NCBI RefSeq assembly: GCF_020873875.1
Contig: NZ_JAHWGU010000007.1
Span: 1-64,000, forward strand
Source of the DNA: Actinoplanes sp. DH11
GTDB lineage: Bacteria; Actinomycetota; Actinomycetes; Mycobacteriales; Micromonosporaceae
Direction of reading: 5' to 3'
DNA: 64,000 nucleotides
Below, piece by piece: positions 1 to 9,014 of the stretch (position 1 is its first letter; each line of letters opens with the position of its first letter). A model generated the notes under the pieces. That model had not been told where the DNA came from and made no database searches. It saw only the letters and a program-made list of their open reading frames with translations. The position numbers and the translations under genes are program-made.

Positions 1-123
1 CTACGCTGTGGCTCTCGGCCACCGCAAGGTCTGATGTTGTGTCCACAACGCACAGACGATCATGCGGTGGCCGTCCTCGTTCCCGCGGGATCCGAGGTCA
101 CCTCACGAACGGCGGCTGCCGTA

Positions 124-768
124 CTAGATCGCGCTGACTGGATCGTGTCCGCTAGATGTGCCCTCGAACCAGCCCTCCTCCTGCGCGACCATGATTGCCT
201 CCAGGCGGGTACGGACTCCGAGCTGCTGGTACAGCGTTTGAAGCAACCGGTACATCGCCCGCTCGGAGTATCCGGCCTCGGAGGCTAGACGGACTACAGT
301 CCAACCGGCGGAGAGTCGGCGTAGCCAGGAAATCTGTCGGTCCGAAGGGGCGGAGCGGCGCGGTGGCCGGTCGCCTCGGCCGCCCACTAACAGATCGGCC
401 ACGACGGCCGGCATGATCGCCTCGCCGTTGAGAGTCGCGGACACTGCGCGTTGCAGAACCGGCACTGTCGCGGCACGCGCCACCACCGAACGCGCGCCAG
501 CGCGTACCGCTTGCACTCCCGTCGAGGGTAATTCCTCGGATGGCAGTGCGATTACAAGCGGCCGCGGCCTTATCCGGCAAAGCAAGGTAAGAAGATCTAA
601 ATCTTCAGCCGAATGCAGCGTGAGCAGAATCATCCCGTCCGGACGGATGTTCACCCATTCGATCGCGTCAGTCGGCTGCTCAACCATCAGGCCGATGCCC
701 GACAGTATCGCCGCAACCCCGTGCCGGTACGCCGGCAGGGGGTCCAGGACCGCGACATGAACGGTCAC
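124..768 (-). CDS. NarL/LuxR-type response-regulator-like protein
   Basis: A protein of about 214 residues. The N-terminal half has a receiver-like alternation (VHVAVLDPLPAYRHGV at the start, then a hydrophobic strand around MILLTLHS). The C-terminal 65 residues look like a LuxR-type helix-turn-helix (SDRQISWLRRLSAGWTVVRLASEAGYSERAMYRLLQTLYQQLGV). The receiver lacks a convincing DxD pocket and phospho-acceptor Asp, so it may be phosphorylation-independent. I chose the GTG at 768 because GGGAGG lies 12 bases upstream; an in-frame GTG at 798 is possible. It would act as a cytoplasmic DNA-binding regulator. No cognate kinase is visible, although the left edge of the window is close. Family assignment is fairly secure; targets are unknown. 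Confidence 0.7.
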   Translation of the reverse strand: MTVHVAVLDPLPAYRHGVAAILSGIGLMVEQPTDAIEWVNIRPDGMILLTLHSAEDLDLLTLLCRIRPRPLVIALPSEELPSTGVQAVRAGARSVVARAATVPVLQRAVSATLNGEAIMPAVVADLLVGGRGDRPPRRSAPSDRQISWLRRLSAGWTVVRLASEAGYSERAMYRLLQTLYQQLGVRTRLEAIMVAQEEGWFEGTSSGHDPVSAI

Positions 769-940
769 TGTTACCCCGCACCTCCCTTGGAGTTGCACCG
801 CAGACGATCAGACGGCAGCCGATAGCGTAGGGCGAGGCATGAACCTGCCATTCGACGGTCACGAATGCGCACTATCAGTCATGGACCCGCGACTCTGAGT
901 TTTCTAGCGTCGAACCATCGACGGAGCCAGGAGGTCTCGC

Positions 941-1195
941 GTGGTCTACTCCGACAGATCCGGACGACGTATTCGACGATCAGTGCGGCGCCGCCCGCAA
1001 CCGGATCCTGGCAATGACGAAGACCCTAAAGTCCGATACATCCGTCAAGTTGCCGCCGAGTTCCCGAGGTACACGCCAGAAGAGGTATACGCCGAGATCC
1101 ATTATGGTCGTAACCGCCACGACATCCCCAAAGCACTTGTTCGACAGGTGTTGGGCAGGAACCGCACACGTTCGATTTGGCCATTCCGGCGCTGA
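941..1195 (+). CDS. small basic hypothetical protein
   Basis: An 84-residue Arg-rich protein starting at GTG with CCAGGAGG seven bases upstream, a good actinobacterial ribosome-binding site. The N-terminus is strongly basic (RRIRRSVRRR). The middle has a mixed helical segment (VRYIRQVAAEFPRYTPEEVYAEIHYG) and the tail is basic again (RNRTRSIWPFRR). I recognise no family. The basic ends suggest nucleic-acid binding, but that is only inference. It stands alone between the regulator at 124-768 and a recombinase gene. Confidence 0.45.
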   Translation: MVYSDRSGRRIRRSVRRRPQPDPGNDEDPKVRYIRQVAAEFPRYTPEEVYAEIHYGRNRHDIPKALVRQVLGRNRTRSIWPFRR

Positions 1196-1546
1196 ACAGA
1201 CAGGCCAATTGTTGGCGTCTACCGGCCATGTCAGCCAACAATCTGCAGGACGATGGTGGGGGCGCCGATCCTGGAACACGGCGATCGGCCAGGGAGCCCG
1301 ATGATCACTTGTCGGCTCGACTTCACGTCGCACCCTTCCAATCAACGGCGTAGGCGACAAACCGCATGCTCAGCAGGCATCGGTCGACCACGCAGCCGCG
1401 CCGTTACGAGCATTCGCGCGGCCCACCTGCCGAGGTGATATGGCATTGGAGGTCCACCTCCCTTGATGGAGCGACAAGTATCAGCGTCACACGCTGGGAT
1501 GACATACAGGGCTGTCGCGATGTTGTCGCAACCGAACGGGCACCGG
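1196..1546. other. gene-free stretch upstream of recombinase
   Basis: No convincing gene. It holds a short inverted repeat at 1448-1461 (GGAGGT, 2 bases, ACCTCC). This has the same GAGGT/ACCTC core as the larger inverted repeat at 1547-1571, so both may be sites for one regulator. Confidence 0.35.
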
Positions 1547-1571
1547 TAGAGGTGACAGAAGCTCACCTCTA
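1547..1571. promoter_or_regulatory. perfect 9-bp inverted repeat at recombinase start
   Basis: TAGAGGTGA (1547-1555), a 7-base spacer, then TCACCTCTA (1563-1571). It ends just before the AGGAGG ribosome-binding site and the ATG at 1587. It could be an operator for a repressor or an mRNA hairpin in the leader of the recombinase gene. Confidence 0.5.
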
Positions 1572-1586
1572 CTTCAGGAGGACGTC

Positions 1587-2729
1587 ATGCGACAGAATCC
1601 GAACCGGGGCCGGGTCTACCGCTGCTGCGCCTGCCGCGACAGTTCCGACAAGCTGTTCGGCCCCCGCTGCCCGAAGCTTTCCAAGGCCCGGCACGGCGGC
1701 TGGGGTTTCGCCGTCGACCTGCCCAGCCTGGACAAACGCCGCACCATGCGCCGTACCGGCTTCGCCACCAAGGCAGCAGCCTCGCAAGCCCGCGCCCACG
1801 TGCTCGAGTGCGAACGCGCCGGCGTAAGCCTCGACGACAGCGAAACAGTGGCCGACTACCTCACCCGCTGGCTCGAGACCAAGTCCCCGACCCTCAAACC
1901 GAACACCATCAACCGCTACACCGCCTACCTCCACAACGACCTCATCCCCGCGTTCGGCGCCATAGCCCTGGAACGGCTCACCCACGAACACGTCGCCCAA
2001 TTCATCGCCCGCGAACTCACCGCCGGCCGCGGCCCGGTCACCCTGCGCCGCTGCATCACGGCCCTGTCGAGCGCGCTCAACGACGCCCGCCGCAACCACC
2101 GGCTCCCCCACAACGCCGCCCGCTTCGCCAAGATCCCCCGACCGCCGCGGCCCGAGCTCACCTGCTGGAGCACCAACCAGGCCAGTGCGTTCCTGCGGCA
2201 GTGCCGCACCGTCGACGACCCGCTGGCGGATCTGTTCGAGCTGATGATCTGCACCGGGATGCGCAAAGGCGAGACCCTCGGCCTGCACTGGGCCGATGTG
2301 GACCTGGAGGCGCGGGCGCTGTTCGTGCGATGGACGCTGGTCAGCGTCGACAACAGCCGCAGCATGTTCAACGCGCCCAAGACCAAGGGCAGTCAGGCCT
2401 GGGTCGCGTTGTCCGACCGGGCCTTCGCGGCACTGCAACGGCAACGCCGCCGCCAGCGCCGCCAGCAACTCGCTGCCCGCGACTACGACGACCTCGACCT
2501 GGTGTTCGCCCGGCCCGACGGGCAACCCCTACGCCCGCAGTACGTGCTCGACCATCTGCGCCGGCTCACCGCCGACGCCGGGCTGCCGGCCGTCCGGGTG
2601 CACGACCTGCGGCACAAGAACGTGGCCACCACGGTGGATCTGTACGGCCATCTCACCCGGGACGCCGCCGACGACGGAGTGAATGCCACCTGCGCGGCCC
2701 TGGACGCCGCCGACGCCCGCGCGGCCTGA
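1587..2729 (+). pseudogene. tyrosine recombinase with internal deletion
   Basis: A 380-residue phage-type integrase. It has an N-terminal Cys-containing region (YRCCACRD), a SAM-like DNA-binding domain (about 75-165) and a catalytic domain with box I Arg (CTGMRKGE, near 226), HxxR (HDLRH, 339-343) and nucleophile Tyr (VDLYGH, Y353). HxxR and Tyr are only 11 residues apart, against about 31 in the intact neighbour at 3289-4377. The text runs straight from HDLRH into KNVATTVDLYGH, as if the His of DLRH had been joined to the His of the usual LGHKN motif, removing about 22 residues in frame. The frame is otherwise open, but the lost helices pack the active site, so it is probably inactive. A strong RBS (AGGAGG) precedes it. 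The tRNA-Pro remnant lies 100 bases downstream. Confidence 0.85.
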
Positions 2730-2791
2730 GCCGGTGTAAGATCCGTGCAGGTCTGCGACAGCGAGGCGACAACATTGCCCTCGAATGATCG

Positions 2792-2823
2792 CAGGGGATA
2801 TGCCACTATCGGCATATCCCCTG
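2792..2823 (-). terminator. 13-bp stem hairpin beside tRNA remnant
   Basis: Perfect arms CAGGGGATATGCC (2792-2804) and GGCATATCCCCTG (2811-2823) around a 6-base loop. It sits just beyond the 3' end of the minus-strand tRNA-Pro remnant and just after the plus-strand recombinase, so it can end transcription from either side. No T-run follows, which is common in high-GC actinobacteria. Confidence 0.7.
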
Positions 2824-2832
2824 GTCAGATCG

Positions 2833-2871
2833 GTCGGGCTGACAGGATTTGAACCTGCGACCCCTTGACCC
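2833..2871 (-). repeat. attachment-site copy 1: tRNA-Pro 3' half
   Basis: Thirty-nine bases identical to 42004-42042. On the minus strand they read from the anticodon loop through the TTCAAATCC T-loop to the 3' end of a tRNA-Pro. The sequence before the repeat (CTGGGG) completes a GGG anticodon loop, but the D-arm and 5' acceptor strand are absent. Tyrosine recombinases commonly use this part of a tRNA gene as an att site, and two recombinase genes lie on either side. No functional tRNA can be made from this copy. Confidence 0.88.
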
Positions 2872-3288
2872 CCAGGAAAGGCCCAGCGACGTGCTCGATA
2901 ACGTTTTCCCAGGTCGCCGATAAGCATACCAGGGCGAGTTAAGGTGTCGCCACCAGAAGCCCCTACTGGGCTCCACACCAGCTAGCCTACCTGCGGTTAT
3001 GCAGAGAAGCTTCACTGAGCGGCGATTTCTTACGGATTTACGGTGCGCCCCGATGCCCTGCTGTCATCTGGTTCGGGCCGCCGAGCGGCGTGCTAAATAG
3101 TTGACCACTAGACCCCTTTACTCGGCCTCGCCCTTCCACGGCAGATCCCCTCCCTCTCTCGACTCGGAATGCACCGGCGGGCAACGATCCTACTTATCAA
3201 AGAGTTGCTTCCGGGCCGCACCCTCGATTTCCGTACACGCCGTGAATATCTCGCCATACGAAAACCGATGGCACCGTGTCGCATTCGT
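2872..3288. other. att-proximal non-coding region
   Basis: About 420 bases between the tRNA remnant and the 3' end of the minus-strand recombinase. I see no gene. It is somewhat richer in A+T and in short TA-rich motifs than its neighbours, as expected for integrase arm-binding and excision-control sites, but no repeats are clear enough to call. Confidence 0.3.
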
Positions 3289-4377
3289 TCAGGCGGCGAG
3301 GAGTGGGGGCGGTGGTGCCACCAGATCGGCGATCTCATGGGCGGCTTGCACGCGTCGGGTCGCGTTGACGCGGGTGTAGTAGCGCATGAGGGTCGCGGCG
3401 TCGTGGCCGAGTCGTTCGGCGACCTCGTGGATGCCGTACCCGGCGTCGAGCAGGTTCGACGCGATCAGATGCCGGACCTGGTGCGGCCCGAGTGGGCGGA
3501 CGCCGGCGGCGACGGCGAGGTCGTTGAACCGGTCGGTGAGGTTGTCCGGCCGCATCGGCTCACGGGTCCGGCCGGTGAACAGGTACCGCGACGTCGGCCC
3601 CGCCGCCCATTCGGCGAGCCGCTCGCTGGTGACCGGGTCCAGCCTCAACGCACGCAGGCCGTTGTGCGATTTCGGTGGCTTCACCCGCAGCCGGCTGCCC
3701 GGATCCTCGACCACGATCTGCCTGCGCACGGTCAGCGTCCCGCGCTCCAGCTCGAGATCACCACACCGCAACCCGCAGAGTTCGCCGCGGCGTAGGCCGG
3801 TCACGAGCAGCAGCCGCCACATCGGGTACAACCGGTCCTCGCTGACGTAGGCGGAGAACCGGCGCGCTTCGGCGAGCGTCCACACCCGCCGCTCCTCGTC
3901 GCTTTCGCGGGGCTTGCGCACGTTGAGGTTGCGGCCGGTCTGCTCGACGAACGCCTTCACCAGCACCGGGTTCAGCGTCCGCAAGGTGGTCCGAGAGTAG
4001 CCGGCAGTCTCCAGGTCACGGTAGGCACGCTCGACCATCCGGGCACTCAGCCGCGAGGCCCGCACACCACCGACGTGCGGGTAGATCAGGCCCAGCAGCC
4101 ACCGGTAGTTGTAGACGGTATTGGGCTCGAGCTCCTGCTCCCGGGCCAGCACCCAACCGTCACAGATACTTTGCACCGTGTCGGTCAGTCGCGGCACCGG
4201 ATGGCGGGCGTCCCGCTGCCGGCACAACCGGCGATACTCGGTCAACGCCAACTTCTCGGTAGCGAACCCGTTCCTGCGGACCTGCATCCGGGTCCCGTCA
4301 CGACCCCGGCCCATCTCCAGCCGGAACCCGTACAGCCCCGTCACCTGGTCTTGAACGATCGCATCGGTATCGGACAT
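3289..4377 (-). CDS. tyrosine recombinase (integrase)
   Basis: A complete phage-type integrase of 362 residues that would catalyse integration and excision at the tRNA-Pro site. It has an N-terminal AP2-like arm-binding region (YGFRLEMGRGRDGTRMQVRRNGF), a SAM-like core-binding domain (about 60-160) and a catalytic domain with all key residues: Arg in VTGLRRGEL, HQVRH, GH in AERLGHD, and Tyr in LMRYYTRV. It ends 417 bases from att copy 1 and points toward it, the usual layout for element-encoded integrases. The start is the ATG at 4377; another ATG lies 9 bases upstream. A fragment of a close relative occurs at 18364-18505. Confidence 0.93.
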   Translation of the reverse strand: MSDTDAIVQDQVTGLYGFRLEMGRGRDGTRMQVRRNGFATEKLALTEYRRLCRQRDARHPVPRLTDTVQSICDGWVLAREQELEPNTVYNYRWLLGLIYPHVGGVRASRLSARMVERAYRDLETAGYSRTTLRTLNPVLVKAFVEQTGRNLNVRKPRESDEERRVWTLAEARRFSAYVSEDRLYPMWRLLLVTGLRRGELCGLRCGDLELERGTLTVRRQIVVEDPGSRLRVKPPKSHNGLRALRLDPVTSERLAEWAAGPTSRYLFTGRTREPMRPDNLTDRFNDLAVAAGVRPLGPHQVRHLIASNLLDAGYGIHEVAERLGHDAATLMRYYTRVNATRRVQAAHEIADLVAPPPPLLAA

Positions 4378-4620
4378 GATCCGCACCTCGGCTCTCGGTA
4401 AGGGCCCTCCAGATCAGAGAAGCCTTCACCTTGCACAACGAGACGATCAACGCACGGCAACCGACGAGCGTCGATATCACTCGATCGGGTTGGACAGCAG
4501 AGTAGGGGTCTTCCCCTGGAGCCCGACCCTCATCACTGGCAGTCTGTGCCGATGGGTCTCATCGACAGGCTCCTCGGACGAGGCGCTCCCTAAACCGGTA
4601 CCGCGACCACCACGAAGACG

Positions 4621-5214
4621 GTGCGCCCCATTCCCGAAGCCATCGCGGCTCCGGCAGCTGACGGCGATGTATCGACAGAAGGCTGGTACGTACCGCGCGA
4701 CGGTGACGCCGACCGGTTCGTCAGCCCCGACAGCCTGCCACCGCTGCGGCTTATCCGATACCGGGACACCGGGAGCGAGTACGTTATGCGGCTGTGCAAG
4801 AACGCCACGGGGCTGCTCGTCGGCCCATCAGACCGTCGACTCCCACGGGCAGGCATCTACATTTCACAGCTCCGGGGCGAGGCATACCACCAAGAAGCCT
4901 GCCGCGCAGGCAACTTCCACCCCGGTGAGCCGGTACGCCTCATCCGGGAGCCGGACAACACGCACGACCCCAAAGCGGTAGCGGTGTACGACGCGACCGA
5001 ACCTCACCTCGCCGCATACGTCAACGAGCAGAAAGCCCGCACGCTCACGAAACTCCTCGACGCCGGCACATCGATCGAGGCGATCTCCATACGCGGCACG
5101 CGCGCCAACATCGCCTGCGACCAGGTCGCTATCCTCGACGCCCTACCAGCAGCCTTACAACACTTACTTAGCGCGCGGCCGCCAGGAGCAGCGACGCCGG
5201 TATTCCCTGCATAA
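4621..5214 (+). CDS. HIRAN-domain protein
   Basis: A 197-residue protein with a HIRAN domain at about 82-145, recognised from GEAYHQE, then the REPDNTHDPKAVAVY motif (109-123) and AAYVNEQKA. HIRAN domains bind DNA ends or damaged DNA and are usually fused to SNF2 helicases or nucleases; here the domain stands almost alone. The first 80 residues (WYVPRDGDADRFVSP) may be a small partner domain. The GTG at 4621 is the likely start; no strong RBS is visible, so the start is uncertain. It lies between the integrase and the HerA operon, so a role in defence or DNA repair is plausible but inferred. Confidence 0.75.
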   Translation: MRPIPEAIAAPAADGDVSTEGWYVPRDGDADRFVSPDSLPPLRLIRYRDTGSEYVMRLCKNATGLLVGPSDRRLPRAGIYISQLRGEAYHQEACRAGNFHPGEPVRLIREPDNTHDPKAVAVYDATEPHLAAYVNEQKARTLTKLLDAGTSIEAISIRGTRANIACDQVAILDALPAALQHLLSARPPGAATPVFPA

Positions 5215-5282
5215 TTCGTAGGCCAGGGAGGTGTGATCTCGGATCTCGGCGAGCCGAGAAAGTCTCGGAGCCGCAGGACTGA

Positions 5283-8200
5283 TCAGCGACGGGCGCGGGC
5301 AAGCACCTCCTCTGCGCTCAGCGCGCTCGGCGGATGGTGACTGAGACTCATCGGTACGGAGATCCTGCGGAATGCGGCGTTCTCATCGGACAGGTAGAAG
5401 GCTCCGGGCGCCAGGCCGGACACGTCAATCGGCTCACTGGAACGGCCTTGGGGCGAGCTGTCGCACCGCGGCGATTTGCGCCGTTGCCTTGATCAGACCG
5501 TAGAACTGGGTTGCCGCGTTGCCGACGATCCGGTTGTGAATTCCCCGTGGCGCTTGGGTGGCGAAGACCAGCCCAAGGCCGTACTTGCGCGCCTGACTAG
5601 CAAGCGCGAGGGTGCTCTCGGTGGCCGCCGTGGTGGCTCCGGAGGGCGCGATCGTTTGTGCCTCATCCATCACCAGCAGCCCGCTGAGTGGACGGCCGTT
5701 CGCCGGATGAGCCTTGATCCAGGTCAATAATCCCATCTGAAGCTGATTCACGAAACTCTGCCGTTGTTCCTCGGTGCTTAGGCCAATCAGACTGATAACC
5801 GAAATCCGGGCACGGCGGCCGGGTGACGCGGTCAGAAGCACGCCCGGGTCGAGCGGTGTGCCCGCCCCGCCGAAGAGCGGATCGTTGATTCGAGCGGCAG
5901 TGAGCGTCTGCGCCATGTCGCCGGCGATGTCGACCGAACGGTCCAGCGAGGCCACGTCGTCGGGCAGATCAGCCAGCATGTCGATGAATTCGGCCAGCGA
6001 GCCACCGCCGCAGTGTGCGAAATACGATAGCGCCTCGCGCAGAATGGCCCGTCCGCGGTCAGTGCGGGGGGTGTTACCGGTGAGTCGCGCTCTGGGCGCC
6101 AGGGCGGCGACTGCTATGTCGAGGCCGATGGCGAAGTCGTCCGGATCGTCGAGGACCGTGGTTAGGTCGGGCAGTGGCTGCAGGACGAGTGGCCGACCCG
6201 CCTGGCGGCGCGGTGTCCACACGACGACTTCGGTGTGATTCAGATACGCCGAGGCAAGCTTGGCGTCACCTGGCCCCCACCCCACGGGCGGCTGCGGCCA
6301 CGGGTCGCCAAGCCGGGCGAGGTCGTTGTTCGGATCAAGAACAATGCTCGATACGCCCCGTAGGGCACACTGCTCGATCAGCCGCCGAAGCAGCACCGTC
6401 TTGCCCGATCCCGAACCGGCGAAGATCGCAACGTGCTTGCGCAGCGACTCCAGACTCACGCTTACCGGTGATCCGTCTTCCGCGATGCCCAGAGGTACGG
6501 CGCTGCCTTCGAGGGTCGGCTCGTCGCCGGGCGGGTCTGGGCCATCCTGTGGCCGTGGGCCGCCGCGATCGACCGGCGCCTCGCCCAGGATCTGGCCCAT
6601 AAGCGTCGTGCCGCCGACCGGGCGCCGCGCCATGAGCCAAGCCGTCAGTGCGCTGCTGGGAGTCTCGAGCATGACCCGTAAGGCCGCGAATATGGTGAGC
6701 TCTTCGCGAGACGGCGTGATGATCCGGCCACCCGCAGCCTCGAATCCCTGCCAAGCCTGTGTCGTGACTGGGCCGGTCGACCAGCGCCTGTTAGCCGGGC
6801 GGAGGATGACAGCGGACCGCTTCGCCACCCGAGGGTCTAGAGCGGCGGCCTGCTTCAGGCGTTCAATCCGGGCGATCACCGCACGGTGGTGCTCCTTCGC
6901 GATGCTCCGGATAGACCAGTGTTCCTGGTCGTCGGTATCGGCGTCGAGGAAGTGCCGCAGCATCGCGTGGAAGACGGGGGTGTTGCCAGCACCGGACTGG
7001 ACTACGTATTCGTTCTGGGTGCCCGTTTCGAACACCCAGGCCTGCAGACCCGCTGTTAGCAGGGGCGGCATCTCGACGTCTTCGGTGTCGGGAGAAAGTG
7101 CGGACTCAACCGACAACTCACTGACTAACACCGCCAAGCGCTCGTCGAAAGCACTCATCTCGGAATTAGATATCGGAGCCGCCACGGTCCGAGCATCCTC
7201 GGTGACGTCCCGCAGGTCGGCCACGGGAAGGATGGCACCGGCTCGCAGACAGGCCCGGATGTACCAGTCGACCCTTTGCAACAGCATCCGTGGGGTGAGA
7301 TCCGGCGCGCCGACGAAGGCCGTCTTTGGCACCGGCCAGGTGGCATGGTCGGGGCTGAAGCCAGTGCGCGTGTAGACCGCCTCGAGACGGCGTGCGACCA
7401 GACGTCGGGCGACGTCGGCGGTGGGCAGCCTGTCGAGTTGGATTTCACGCCGGAATCTATCGGGCACCGAGCCCACGGCATTCTCTTGAATTAGATCCCA
7501 AGAGCGGCCCAGGCAAGCGACAAGCAGGACGGTACGTCGCAACACCTGCCGGACATCCATCAGCCCGGAGCCCAGCGAGTCGGCCAGCGACGTCAGCACG
7601 GTGTCGTCGCCGGCGGACAGGCGGGACTGCGCAAAAATTGTGTCAATCTGATCGAAAGCGAGGACTGCCGGACCGGTTAGCGCGAGAACCTGAGACATCA
7701 GTTCCGCGGTCTCGCGCGGTTCCACGGTTCGGACCGGTAGTCGCCAGGTCTTCCAATCCTCGGTGGCGTCGTCGAGGCGAGACCGCAGGTATCCCTCACC
7801 GATGTCGCGCAGGTCGGCGTCGTCGGATGCCAACATCGTCATTGCCCGCAGAACGGTCGCGAGGGCTCGGCCTGATCCGGGCAGCAGTCTCCGGACGGCC
7901 TGCTCGAACTTGTTTACCGCCAGTGGGGTGAGCGGGATTCGGCCGGTCGCCCGGTTGCGGGTCTCCACGTCGATGCCGGCCAGGTCGGCCAGGCGGTCCA
8001 GCATCAGACGCAGCTGGGTGGCAGATCCGGGCTCGTTGCTGCGAGTCAGGTCCTGGATGAACGTGTGCACGATGTCCGGCCAGAACTCCCGGTCACGCGT
8101 CAGGCCGGCGAGCAAAAAGTATCCGCCCTGCTCTTGGACATGCTGGCGGGTCCAGGACAATAGATGGGTCTTTCCGGAGCCGGGTTCCCCCTCGACGACT

Positions 8201-8379
8201 ATGCCCAGAGGGTTCTCCTCGTTCACCTTGCCAGCCTCGCGGAAAGCGCCGCTGATGAGCCGGTACACGTGCTCGTTGAGTCCGTGGACATGCGCCTCGG
8301 GTGGTTGCCACACGCGGGCTGGCGTCGGGGCCCAGTTGAAGGAGACCGCTTCCAGCGCGTGCCGCTCGTCAGCCCTCAT
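5283..8379 (-). CDS. AAA-HerA double ATPase, frameshifted near C-terminus
   Basis: A two-motor ATPase. The N-terminal AAA module has Walker A GEPGSGKTH (64-72) and Walker B VLAFDQID (239-246). The C-terminal HerA/DUF87-type translocase has Walker A GSGSGKTV (654-661), Walker B LLVMDEAQ (901-908) and the following GLVFATQAP strand. The first frame stops after residue 981 (QLAPRPFQ, stop at 5434-5436). Shifting one base near 5448 reopens a tail of about 50 residues with the expected HerA ending (GAFYLSDENAAFRRI, then SHHPPSALSAEEVLARARR), stopping at 5283. Either the sequence has a one-base error in CCCCAAGG or the gene has just been inactivated. Its ATG overlaps the stop of the winged-helix gene by 4 bases (ATGA), so it is the last gene of the operon starting at 11238. 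HerA-like motors pump DNA and often pair with nucleases in defence systems. Confidence 0.85.
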
Positions 8380-8990
8380 CGGACGTGCACCCGCAGCAGG
8401 TGCATCGGTCGGCCGGCCAGGTCAACCGCTGCATGCCGCGCCGCGGCCGTCAATCCGCCGCGGTCGGGATCGGGCTCGAGGTGGATCTCCCTGCGCCCGT
8501 CCATCTCGAGGAGTGTGGAATCGACCTCCTCGCGGTCGGCATCGAGGTGTTCGCGGAGCTTCTCGAGTCCGACAGGCCCACCCGGCCGGTTCACCAACTG
8601 CTCATACACGGCGAGGATCCGTTCCGACAGGGGAGGCGGCGCGATGCCCAAGAAGGACCGGAGCCGGGGTAGTGAGTCAGGTAATGTCGGGGCGAGAAGC
8701 TGCCACGTGACGAATAACAGGCGGTCGGCCGGTTTGGTGCCTTCGGGTGGCGCCGCTGTCAGCTCCGAACGGCACTGCCGCAGACCAGCATCGGTCAGTT
8801 GGTGGACGAAGGCGTTATGAGCCCCGCGACTGCACGTGATCAGTTCCCGATTCTCCAGCTCGCCGCGCTCCGCCGACTCGATCTTGAAACCGAACTGGTC
8901 GTGCACAAGGCGGTTGGTGGTGGCATCGGGGTGAAGCACAAGGGCGACCAGCGCGCGGCGTGCGCGGGCGGACAGCGGCTTGTTCGGCAT
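8376..8990 (-). CDS. winged-helix protein of HerA operon
   Basis: A 204-residue protein. Residues 5-75 look like a winged helix: RRALVALVLHPDATTNRLVHDQFGFKIESA, then a wing with LENRELI and LTDAGL. The rest is helical with a second possible winged-helix segment (GLEKLREHLDADREEVDSTLLEMDGRREIHLEPDP). No enzyme motif is visible. The RBS is GGAAGGGA. The stop overlaps the HerA start by 4 bases and the upstream TOPRIM-like gene ends 24 bases before, so the genes are co-transcribed. It may be a DNA- or complex-binding adaptor of the system, or its regulator. Confidence 0.65.
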   Translation of the reverse strand: MPNKPLSARARRALVALVLHPDATTNRLVHDQFGFKIESAERGELENRELITCSRGAHNAFVHQLTDAGLRQCRSELTAAPPEGTKPADRLLFVTWQLLAPTLPDSLPRLRSFLGIAPPPLSERILAVYEQLVNRPGGPVGLEKLREHLDADREEVDSTLLEMDGRREIHLEPDPDRGGLTAAARHAAVDLAGRPMHLLRVHVR

Positions 8991-9014
8991 GACGAAGTCC
9001 CTTCCGAGGATGGG

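Noticed and set aside
34..288. 84-codon plus-strand frame at the left edge
   Set aside because: It overlaps the regulator gene on the opposite strand and shows no RBS or family signature.
6260..7375. 371-codon plus-strand frame inside the HerA gene
   Set aside because: Ser/Arg/Pro-rich shadow with no motifs; HerA Walker motifs are on the other strand.
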